Shown here: one piece after another, positions 1 to 5,089 of the stretch
Numbering within the stretch: the first letter of the stretch is position 1
Layout: each line of letters begins with the position of its first letter
Origin: Clostridia bacterium
GTDB taxonomy: Bacteria > Bacillota > Clostridia > Christensenellales > Borkfalkiaceae
Reading direction: 5' to 3'
Length of the DNA stretch: 5,089 bases
NCBI GenBank assembly: GCA_017457345.1
Contig: JAFTHR010000155.1
Span: 1 to 5,089, forward strand
Program-made: the position numbers and the translations under genes
Notes under the pieces: generated by a model
Database searches by the model: none
What the model saw: only the letters and a program-made list of their open reading frames with translations
Told to the model about the DNA's origin: nothing

Positions 1-1
1 G

Positions 2-109
2 AATAAAGATTGCGATTATAAGGCAAAGAGCGCAAAACAATTTAAAACGATTGAGTATAGCGAAGAGTTTTCCGCTCCGCCTTTGATGGAAGAACCTATT
101 TACGATTAA
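2..109 (+). CDS. topA: C-terminal end of an upstream gene, probably DNA topoisomerase I (partial)
   Basis: This open frame enters from the left edge and ends at TAA 107-109, giving 35 visible residues that start NKDCDYKAKS and end EEPIYD. The NKDCDYK segment resembles the last half of a Cys4 zinc ribbon of the kind found at the C-terminus of bacterial topoisomerase I, which relaxes negatively supercoiled DNA. Only one cysteine (visible residue 4) lies inside the window. After it comes a hydrophilic tail with no recognisable domain. The main support for topA is position: in many Bacillota topA lies directly upstream of trmFO, as here, with a single base between the stop and the next ATG. The identity is inferred from context plus a short motif; another zinc-ribbon protein is possible. 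That a coding frame ends here is more certain than its name. Confidence 0.6.
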   Translation, partial: NKDCDYKAKSAKQFKTIEYSEEFSAPPLMEEPIYD

Positions 110-110
110 G

Positions 111-1430
111 ATGATGAAAGATACGAAAGTGACGGTTATCGGCGGTGGGCTTGCCGGGAGTGAGGCGGCGTTTTATCTTGCTTCACGCGGGGTGCAAGTC
201 ACGCTCGTGGATATGAAGCCGAAAAAATTCACCCCTGCGCACGAAAGCCCGAATTTTGGTGAACTCGTTTGTTCGAACTCGTTAAAGAGTAACGACGCGT
301 TCGGGAATGCCTGCGGACTTTTAAAACAAGAGATGCGCTTAATCGGCTCGCTCACAATGGAAGCGGCGGAGCATAGCCGCGTGCCTGCGGGAAGCGCGCT
401 TGCGGTGGATAGAGAGAAGTTCTCGGCGTATATCACCGAAAAATTAAAGGGGCTTGAAACGCTCACGGTGGTGGAAGAAGAAGTGGAGAAACTACCCGAA
501 CCGCAAGAGGGAAGCAATGAGTTCGTAATTGTGGCAACAGGGCCTTTAACCACCGGGAAACTCTTTCAAGATATCTTTGAAAAAACGGGTAAGCAATTGC
601 ATTTTTACGATGCTTCCGCACCGATCGTTTCGGCGGATAGCATTGATATGGAAAAGGCGTTTGTAGGGGACAGGTACGGAAACGGCGTTGGCGATTACTT
701 GAACGCGCCTATGGATAAAGAAACGTACTATGCCTTCGTGCAAGAACTACTTTCGGCGGAAAAAGCCCTTTTGCACGAATTTGAAAAAGGGGAGATCTTC
801 GAAGGGTGTATGCCGATCGAAGTCATGGCGTCTCGCGGCGCGGACACTCTCCGCTACGGTACGCTGAAACCGATCGGGCTGGGCGATAGACAAAATCCGC
901 CGTATGCGGTGGTGCAAATGCGAAAAGAGAACGAGCACGGCGAAGCGTATAATTTGGTGGGATTTCAAACCAACCTAAAATTTCCCGAACAAAAGCGGGT
1001 ATTTTCTATGATTCCTGCCTTGAAGAACGCTGAGTTTTTGCGTTATGGCGTGATGCACAGAAACACGTATATTCACGCGCCGAGCGTTTTGAATTCGGAT
1101 TTTACGTTTAAGAATAATAAGAACCTGTTATTCGCGGGGCAAATCACGGGCGTAGAAGGCTACGTGGAAAGTGCGGCAAGCGGCTTGCTTGCGGCAATGC
1201 ATTTATTCGATCGGATTGTGGGGAACGCCGAAAAGAAACTCACCGACTTTACGGTTTGCGGTGCGCTTGAAAAACACGTTTCTACCGAAAATGCAGACTT
1301 CCAACCTATGAACGCCAACTTTGGGATTGTTCAACCGCTCACGGTTCGAATAAAAAACAAAAAAGATCGTTATCGCGCTTTAGCAGAGCGCGCGCTCGAA
1401 GAGATGAGAAAAGTCCTTTCGGCAAATTAA
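111..1430 (+). CDS. trmFO: Methylenetetrahydrofolate-tRNA-(uracil-5-)-methyltransferase TrmFO
   Basis: This is the folate- and FAD-dependent enzyme that makes 5-methyluridine at position 54 in the T-loop of tRNAs, taking the carbon from methylenetetrahydrofolate and the reducing power from FADH2/NAD(P)H; it is cytoplasmic. The 439-residue product has the usual family length (about 435-440). Visible features are the N-terminal FAD-binding Rossmann motif VIGGGLAGSEAA (9-20), ELVCSNS with Cys54, and FEGCMPIEVMASRG with Cys233; these match the two functionally important cysteines of the Bacillus enzyme (Cys53 and Cys226). Further conserved blocks are YGVMHRNTYI (312-321), FAGQITGVEGYVES (341-354) and FQPMNANFG (397-405). 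Two ATGs in tandem (111 and 114) could start it. No good ribosome-binding site lies at the right distance (GGAAGAA at 88-94 is far), so translation is probably coupled to the upstream gene, whose stop is one base away. No truncation or missing key residue was seen. Confidence 0.97.
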   Translation: MMKDTKVTVIGGGLAGSEAAFYLASRGVQVTLVDMKPKKFTPAHESPNFGELVCSNSLKSNDAFGNACGLLKQEMRLIGSLTMEAAEHSRVPAGSALAVDREKFSAYITEKLKGLETLTVVEEEVEKLPEPQEGSNEFVIVATGPLTTGKLFQDIFEKTGKQLHFYDASAPIVSADSIDMEKAFVGDRYGNGVGDYLNAPMDKETYYAFVQELLSAEKALLHEFEKGEIFEGCMPIEVMASRGADTLRYGTLKPIGLGDRQNPPYAVVQMRKENEHGEAYNLVGFQTNLKFPEQKRVFSMIPALKNAEFLRYGVMHRNTYIHAPSVLNSDFTFKNNKNLLFAGQITGVEGYVESAASGLLAAMHLFDRIVGNAEKKLTDFTVCGALEKHVSTENADFQPMNANFGIVQPLTVRIKNKKDRYRALAERALEEMRKVLSAN

Positions 1431-1435
1431 CGACA

Positions 1436-1441
1436 AGGGAG
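1436..1441 (+). promoter_or_regulatory. Ribosome-binding site of hslV
   Basis: AGGGAG lies 5 bases before ATG 1447 and 8 bases before ATG 1450. Aligning its GGAG with the AGGAGG consensus gives about 7 bases to the second ATG, the spacing also seen for the hslU and trxA sites, so it favours the second ATG as the working start. Confidence 0.7.
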
Positions 1442-1446
1442 AAAAT

Positions 1447-1998
1447 ATGATGGAGTTTAGAGGTACGACCATTTGTGCGGTAAAACGCAACGGCGTGACG
1501 GCAATCGCCGGCGACGGACAAGTGACGATGGGCGAATCGGTCATCTTTAAAAACACGGCGGTAAAAGTGCGCCGCATTTACGGGGGCAAAGTTATTTTAG
1601 GCTTTGCGGGTTCGGTGACGGACGCCTTTTCGCTTTCCGAACGGTTCGAAGGAATGCTCAACAAATTCGGTGGCAATTTAATGCGCTCGGCGGTGGAACT
1701 TGCCGAACTTTGGCGTAGCGATAAAATCGGTAGAAAGTTAGACGCTATGATGATTACGGCAGACGAAAACACTTTGCTCGTCCTTTCGGGTACGGGAGAA
1801 GTGATCGAGCCGGACGGCGGCGTATGCGCGATCGGTAGCGGCGGGAACTACGCGTTGGCTGCGGCACGGGCGCTTTACCAAGAAACGGATTATTCAGCGG
1901 CGGATATTGCCAAAAAGGCATTGCAAATCGCTTCTGAAATCTGTGTATTCACGAACGCAAACATCCGCCTGGAAACGGTGGGTGAGGAGGTGAAATAA
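1447..1998 (+). CDS. hslV: ATP-dependent protease subunit HslV (ClpQ), threonine peptidase
   Basis: HslV is the proteasome-beta-like peptidase that forms a double hexamer and degrades proteins unfolded by HslU in the cytoplasm. The catalytic Thr is expected to be exposed by removing a short propeptide: the product begins MMEFRG-TTICAV, so Thr7 (T1 of the mature enzyme) follows Gly6. Other family residues are visible: AGDGQVT with Asp23 (mature Asp17), Lys40 aligning with mature Lys33, GFAGSVTDAF (52-61), WRSDK (89-93) and the IGSGGNYALAAARAL block (129-143) with Ser131. At 183 codons it has a normal length. Two tandem ATGs exist (1447 and 1450). The AGGGAG site at 1436-1441 fits the second better and would leave a five-residue propeptide; the coordinates include both. 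The retained TTI suggests a Thr nucleophile, whereas Bacillus subtilis ClpQ is reported to use an N-terminal Ser. The gene lies 16 bases after trmFO and its stop overlaps the hslU start. Confidence 0.97.
   Translation: MMEFRGTTICAVKRNGVTAIAGDGQVTMGESVIFKNTAVKVRRIYGGKVILGFAGSVTDAFSLSERFEGMLNKFGGNLMRSAVELAELWRSDKIGRKLDAMMITADENTLLVLSGTGEVIEPDGGVCAIGSGGNYALAAARALYQETDYSAADIAKKALQIASEICVFTNANIRLETVGEEVK
1984..1992 (+). promoter_or_regulatory. Ribosome-binding site of hslU inside hslV
   Basis: GAGGAGGTG is a near-perfect Shine-Dalgarno sequence lying within the last codons of hslV (encoding part of GEEVK). Its AGGAGG core ends seven bases before the hslU ATG at 1998. With the TAATG stop/start overlap it indicates strong reinitiation or coupled translation of the two protease subunits. 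Confidence 0.85.
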
Positions 1999-3308
1999 TG
2001 GATTTATCTCCTAGACAAATCGTCAATCGGTTAGACAAGTATATTATCGGGCAAGACGAAGCGAAAAAAGCGGTGGCAATCGCGCTTCGCAATCGTTATC
2101 GTAGAGCGCAACTCCCTGCGGACGTGCGTGAAGAAATCACCCCGAAAAACATCATTATGAAAGGGCCTACGGGGGTAGGGAAAACGGAAATTGCGCGCCG
2201 ACTTGCCAAACTCGTGCGTGCTCCCTTTGTGAAAGTGGAAGCCACCAAGTACACCGAAGTAGGCTACGTAGGGAAGGACGTTGAAGGGATGATTCGCGAC
2301 CTTGCCGAATGCGCGTACCGTTTAGTGAAAGCGGAAAAGGAAGAAGAAGTGAAAGCCAAGGCGCAAGCCCTTGCCGAAAAGCGGGTCATGAAACTGCTTT
2401 TGGAAGCAAAGAAGGATGAGCGCGGTGATTTGGCTAAGGACGTGTTTGAAAATAACTTACTCGATGGTTTGAGAAGCGGCGCGTACGATAATTTTATTTT
2501 GGAAATGGAAGTGGTAGATACGCCCCAACAAATGGAACTCGTACCCGGCGGCGCGGCAATTTCTATCGGTAGTATTTTCGGGGATATGTTCCCCGGAAAA
2601 AAGAAAAAGCGTAAACTTTCGGTGAAAGAAGCGCTTGAAATCGCTCGCGAAGAAGAAGCAGGGAAACTTGTAGACGACGACGCGGTAAAATCCGAAGCCG
2701 TGTATAGAGCGGAAAACGACGGGATTGTGTTTATCGACGAAATTGATAAAATTGCCGGAAAGGACAATCGTGGCGGGGCAGACGTTTCTAGAGAAGGCGT
2801 GCAACGGGATATTTTACCGATCGTGGAAGGGTCTACGGTCGTCACGAAATACGGACCTGTAAAAACGGACTTCATTTTGTTTATTGCCGCGGGCGCGTTT
2901 CATGTGGCGGCGATAGAAGATTTGATTCCCGAATTGCAAGGGCGATTCCCCGTTTCGGTAGAATTAAATAGTTTAACGAATGAAGATTTCGTGCGGATTT
3001 TAACGGAAACGGAAAATTCGCTTACGTTCCAATACAAGCAACTTTTGAGCGTTGACCATATCGAATTAGAGTTCGAAGAAAGCGCGATCGAAAAAATTGC
3101 GGAGATTGCGGTGGAGTTGAACTTGACTTCGGAAGATATCGGTGCACGCCGTTTGCACACGGTAATGGAGTATTTGCTGGAAGATATTTCGTTTAACGCA
3201 GGCGGTGGCGATTATCCAACGTTCACGCTTAAAATCGATCAAAAATACGTGGAAGAACATTTGAAGAAATTAACGAGCGATAGGGATTTAAAACGTTACG
3301 TTTTATAA
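1998..3308 (+). CDS. hslU: ATP-dependent protease ATPase subunit HslU (ClpY)
   Basis: HslU is the AAA+ unfoldase that forms a hexameric ring, unfolds substrates with ATP and feeds them to HslV. In the 436-residue product the order is: N-terminal LSPRQIVNRLDKYIIGQ (3-19), Walker A GPTGVGKT (56-63), the substrate-gripping pore loop GYVG (89-92), a charged intermediate (I) domain from about 110 to 235 with a lysine-rich run near 201-206, Walker B VFIDEID (244-250), sensor 1 region FIAAGAFH (295-302), PELQGRFP with the presumed arginine finger Arg316, and sensor 2 GARRLHT (382-388). It ends DLKRYVL, matching the C-terminal tail that family members insert into HslV to activate it. Length is close to the E. 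coli protein (443) and shorter than B. subtilis ClpY (467), the difference lying mainly in the I domain. The ATG shares its A with the hslV stop (TAATG), implying translational coupling and roughly balanced production. All ATPase motifs are intact. Confidence 0.98.
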   Translation: MDLSPRQIVNRLDKYIIGQDEAKKAVAIALRNRYRRAQLPADVREEITPKNIIMKGPTGVGKTEIARRLAKLVRAPFVKVEATKYTEVGYVGKDVEGMIRDLAECAYRLVKAEKEEEVKAKAQALAEKRVMKLLLEAKKDERGDLAKDVFENNLLDGLRSGAYDNFILEMEVVDTPQQMELVPGGAAISIGSIFGDMFPGKKKKRKLSVKEALEIAREEEAGKLVDDDAVKSEAVYRAENDGIVFIDEIDKIAGKDNRGGADVSREGVQRDILPIVEGSTVVTKYGPVKTDFILFIAAGAFHVAAIEDLIPELQGRFPVSVELNSLTNEDFVRILTETENSLTFQYKQLLSVDHIELEFEESAIEKIAEIAVELNLTSEDIGARRLHTVMEYLLEDISFNAGGGDYPTFTLKIDQKYVEEHLKKLTSDRDLKRYVL

Positions 3309-3314
3309 TCGCTC

Positions 3315-3320
3315 AAAGGA
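3315..3320 (+). promoter_or_regulatory. Ribosome-binding site of hisS
   Basis: AAAGGA ends seven bases before the hisS ATG at 3328, in the 19-base gap after hslU. It is of moderate strength and supports the chosen start, which also gives the conserved IPKGTKD N-terminus. Confidence 0.7.
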
Positions 3321-3327
3321 TGGAATT

Positions 3328-4578
3328 ATGATTAACATACCTAAAGGAACGAAGGACGTTTTACCTTCCGATTCGTACAAGTGGCAATTCGTTGAAGGGG
3401 TTTGCCGTGATATGGCAAAGAGATTTCAACTCAAAGAAATCCGCACGCCCGTATTCGAACACACCGAATTGTTTGCACGCGGTGTGGGAGATACCACGGA
3501 TATCGTCACGAAGGAGATGTATACTTTCTTGGATAAGGGTGAACGTTCTATAACGTTAAAACCCGAAGGGACGGCAGGTGCGGTGCGCTCCTTTATCGAA
3601 AACGGTATGGCAAACGGTGCGTTGCCTTGCAAAATGTATTATATCACGCCGGCGTTTCGCTATGAACGTCCGCAAGCAGGCAGACTTCGCGAATTCCATC
3701 AATTCGGCGTGGAAATTTTCGGTGCAAAAGGTGCGGAAACGGATGCGGAAACGATTGTGTTTGCCGATTCGCTTTTAAAGAAACTTGGTTTGAAGGTGCA
3801 ACTTTATATCAACTCAATCGGTTGCCCCGAATGCCGCGCTGCATATAATCGTGCGTTAAAGGCGTATTTCGAGCCGAAACTAGACGGGCTTTGCTACGAT
3901 TGTAAAGCACGGTACGAAAAAAATCCTTTGCGTTTATTAGATTGCAAGGAAGAAAATTGCAAAAAGATCAATGCGGACGCGCCGTCTATTTTAGACTATT
4001 TGTGCCCGGACTGTAAAGAGCATTTTGAACAGTTAAAAGGCTATTTGGCGCTGGCAGGGGTTGATTTTCAGGTAGATAGCCGCATTGTACGCGGGTTGGA
4101 CTATTACACGCGTACGGTGTTCGAATTCGTTTCGTCTTCTATCGGCGCGCAAGGCACGGTATGCGCGGGCGGTAGATACGACGGGTTGATCGAAAGCCTT
4201 GGCGGTTCGAGCGTACCCGCCGTAGGGTTTGCCGCAGGGATTGAACGCCTTTTGATGGTAATGGAAAATGCGGGTGCTACTATGCCCGAAGAGGACAAGC
4301 CGACCGTATATTTGTTAGGAATGGACGAGAACTGCCGCAAAAAAGCGTTTGAATTAACAATGCAACTTCGTCTTGCGGGAATTTCTGCGGAAACCGATCA
4401 TATGTCCCGATCGGTAAAAGCGCAATTCAAGTATGCCGATAAAATAGGTGCGAAGTACGTGGCGGTAATCGGCGGGAGCGAACTTGAAAAAGGGGAAGCG
4501 CGCGTAAAGGAAATGGCAACGGGGCAAACGGAAAGCGTTTCTTTTGAAAACGTCGTGGCATACTTTTTAGGAAAGTGA
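3328..4578 (+). CDS. hisS: Histidyl-tRNA synthetase (class II, HisRS)
   Basis: HisRS attaches histidine to tRNA-His using ATP. The 416-residue product shows a complete class II core: N-terminal PKGTKDVLP (5-13), TLKPEGTAG (76-84) with Glu80, motif 2 FRYERPQAGRLREFHQFGVE (110-129) with Arg111, Gln125 and Glu129, the HisRS-specific RGLDYYTRTVFE (255-266) with Arg255 and Tyr260, the AGGRYDGL loop (280-287), motif 3 VGFAAGIERL (299-308), and a C-terminal anticodon-binding domain from about residue 324. The insertion between motif 2 and the RGLDYY block carries eight cysteines in pairs (166/169, 189/192, 206/211, 226/229), suggesting bound zinc. That region also has KNPLRLLDCK, seen across Gram-positive HisRS. 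The RGLDYY and GGRYDG blocks favour a true synthetase over the HisZ regulatory paralogue. The start is supported by AAAGGA seven bases upstream. It sits 19 bases after hslU, where codY follows in Bacillus. Confidence 0.98.
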   Translation: MINIPKGTKDVLPSDSYKWQFVEGVCRDMAKRFQLKEIRTPVFEHTELFARGVGDTTDIVTKEMYTFLDKGERSITLKPEGTAGAVRSFIENGMANGALPCKMYYITPAFRYERPQAGRLREFHQFGVEIFGAKGAETDAETIVFADSLLKKLGLKVQLYINSIGCPECRAAYNRALKAYFEPKLDGLCYDCKARYEKNPLRLLDCKEENCKKINADAPSILDYLCPDCKEHFEQLKGYLALAGVDFQVDSRIVRGLDYYTRTVFEFVSSSIGAQGTVCAGGRYDGLIESLGGSSVPAVGFAAGIERLLMVMENAGATMPEEDKPTVYLLGMDENCRKKAFELTMQLRLAGISAETDHMSRSVKAQFKYADKIGAKYVAVIGGSELEKGEARVKEMATGQTESVSFENVVAYFLGK

Positions 4579-4590
4579 GAATACTTTTTA

Positions 4591-4596
4591 AGGAGG
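4591..4596 (+). promoter_or_regulatory. Strong ribosome-binding site of trxA
   Basis: AGGAGG, a full Shine-Dalgarno core, ends seven bases before the trxA ATG at 4604 and fixes that start. Its strength suggests that thioredoxin is translated well despite its last place in the run. Confidence 0.8.
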
Positions 4597-4603
4597 AAGA
4601 GAA

Positions 4604-4921
4604 ATGGTAAAGCACGTAAATAGCAGAGAACTTGAAGAATTAATTGCCACTTCGGCAATTCCCGTGGTTTGCGATTTTTGGGCGGCGTGGTGCATGCCTT
4701 GCAGAATGCTTGCGCCCGTGTTCGAGAGCCTTTCGCAAGAGTTCGAAGGCCGCGTAGAATTTGTGAAAGTGGACGTTGACGAAAACGAAGAAGCGGCAAG
4801 AAAGTACAGAGTTTCTTCTATCCCGAACGTGACGGTATTTAAGGGTGGCGTGCCTGCGGCAACGCATTTAGGGTTCGTCCCCGAACAGGTGTTAAAATCA
4901 TTTATCGAAGAGAATTTATAA
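4604..4921 (+). CDS. trxA: Thioredoxin with WCMPC active site
   Basis: This small cytoplasmic dithiol-disulfide oxidoreductase would pass electrons, normally from thioredoxin reductase, to target disulfides. The 105-residue product has the standard thioredoxin length and fold signature: VVCDFWAAWCMPCRMLAPVF (21-40) with redox cysteines Cys30 and Cys33 and the buried acidic residue Asp24, KVDVDEN (55-61), and SSIPNVTVFKGG (71-82) with the cis-proline Pro74. Two features depart from the common form. The active site is WCMPC instead of WCGPC, and an additional cysteine (Cys23) lies just before Asp24. There is no signal peptide or membrane segment. AGGAGG at 4591-4596, seven bases before the ATG, is one of the strongest ribosome-binding sites in the window. 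It is the last gene of the run, 25 bases after hisS, and is followed by a terminator. The fold is secure; which reductase or substrates it pairs with cannot be read from the window. Confidence 0.94.
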   Translation: MVKHVNSRELEELIATSAIPVVCDFWAAWCMPCRMLAPVFESLSQEFEGRVEFVKVDVDENEEAARKYRVSSIPNVTVFKGGVPAATHLGFVPEQVLKSFIEENL

Positions 4922-4937
4922 AACTAAGTAAAAAATT

Positions 4938-4969
4938 AAACCCCCACCGAGTGAACGGTGGGGGTTTTT
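4938..4969. terminator. Bidirectional rho-independent terminator between trxA and rubrerythrin
   Basis: CCCCCACCG (4941-4949) pairs perfectly with CGGTGGGGG (4956-4964) around the six-base loop AGTGAA. Flanking AAA (4938-4940) and TTT (4965-4967) extend the stem to 12 pairs. On the + strand the stem is followed by five Ts (4965-4969), ending the trxA transcript 17 bases after its stop. On the minus strand the same hairpin is followed by the complement of the A-rich stretch 4930-4940, so it can also end the converging rubrerythrin transcript. Confidence 0.95.
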
Positions 4970-5011
4970 GTGAGTTTTGTGAGTTGTAGAAGTTTTATTG
5001 TGTTTTAAAAA

Positions 5012-5089
5012 TTAATAGTTTTCTGCTCTAACTTGGAAGTATGCTTTAGGGTGTGCGCAGATGGGGCATACTTCGGGTGCTTTCTTGCC
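5012..5089 (-). CDS. rbr: C-terminal end of rubrerythrin (partial, minus strand)
   Basis: Reading the minus strand from the right edge gives 25 residues, beginning GKKAPEVCPICAHPKAYF and ending RAENY, followed by TAA (complement of 5012-5014). The CPICAHPKAYF block is the second CxxC knuckle of the C-terminal rubredoxin-like iron site of rubrerythrin, and the short ending -AENY is typical of clostridial family members. Rubrerythrin is a non-haem diiron peroxidase that reduces hydrogen peroxide in anaerobes, taking electrons through its rubredoxin site. The diiron ferritin-like domain and the first CxxC lie outside the window, so domain order and full length cannot be checked. A rubredoxin domain at the C-terminus argues for classical rubrerythrin, not reverse rubrerythrin. 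The gene converges on trxA. A different rubredoxin-tailed protein is a less likely alternative. Confidence 0.82.
   Translation of the reverse strand, partial: GKKAPEVCPICAHPKAYFQVRAENY

Noticed and set aside
1..110. A promoter for trmFO within the first 110 bases
   Set aside because: No convincing -35/-10 pair was seen, the stretch is coding for the upstream gene, and the one-base gap points to cotranscription.
2264..2875. A 203-codon open frame on the minus strand opposite hslU
   Set aside because: Its product is Ser/Phe-rich with no recognisable domain, as expected from reading the complement of a Lys/Glu-rich gene. It lies wholly inside the well-supported hslU and has no supporting context.
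4544..4566. A possible internal promoter for trxA (TTGAAA at 4544-4549 and TACTTT at 4561-4566)
   Set aside because: The spacer is only 11 bases, far from the usual 16-18, and no better -10 element stands at the right distance.
3328..4578. HisZ, the ATP phosphoribosyltransferase regulatory subunit, instead of HisRS
   Set aside because: The RGLDYYTRTVFE and GGRYDGL blocks, motif 2 FRYERPQ and the C-terminal anticodon domain are all present, as in a catalytic synthetase, and no histidine biosynthesis genes are nearby.
4398..4799. A 133-codon minus-strand open frame spanning the hisS-trxA junction
   Set aside because: It covers two secure plus-strand genes, including the trxA active site, and its composition (Leu, Pro, Arg, Ser) resembles no protein family I know.
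1..5089. A novel defence, mobile or RNA-based system
   Set aside because: All of the window except short gaps is explained by intact housekeeping genes. No direct-repeat array, inverted-repeat-bounded element, tRNA, riboswitch-like leader or unusual composition was seen.

Overview
The window holds a compact run of housekeeping genes from what looks like an anaerobic Bacillota (Clostridia-type) bacterium. The gene order topA(?)-trmFO-hslV-hslU is the Gram-positive arrangement. TrmFO, rather than the SAM-dependent TrmA, makes tRNA m5U54. The histidyl-tRNA synthetase has a cysteine-rich insertion that I associate with clostridial-type enzymes. The converging gene at the right edge ends like a rubrerythrin, a hallmark of anaerobes. 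Base composition is moderate and even across the genes, with no sign of recent transfer.

Layout: positions 2-109 are the last 35 codons of an upstream gene, probably topA. One base later trmFO (111-1430) begins. It is followed by hslV (1447-1998), hslU (1998-3308, overlapping hslV by one base), hisS (3328-4578) and trxA (4604-4921). All are on the + strand with gaps of 1, 16, -1, 19 and 25 bases, and I see no internal promoter or terminator, so they look like one transcription unit. A strong hairpin terminator (4938-4969) closes it and, being T-rich on both sides, can also stop transcription from the right. The last 78 bases carry the 3' end of a minus-strand rubrerythrin gene. There is no gene-free stretch over 300 bases; the largest gap is the 90-base convergent intergenic region.

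Together the genes cover tRNA modification (TrmFO), tRNA charging (HisRS), ATP-dependent proteolysis (HslUV, a complete protease/unfoldase pair) and thiol redox and peroxide defence (thioredoxin, rubrerythrin). All five full genes look intact, with their catalytic motifs present. I found no mobile element, CRISPR array, RNA gene or undescribed system. The points worth a second look are modest: a thioredoxin with a WCMPC active site, the Bacillus-type cluster without xerC and with hisS in place of codY, an eight-cysteine insertion in HisRS, and the tandem ATG starts of hslV and trmFO.
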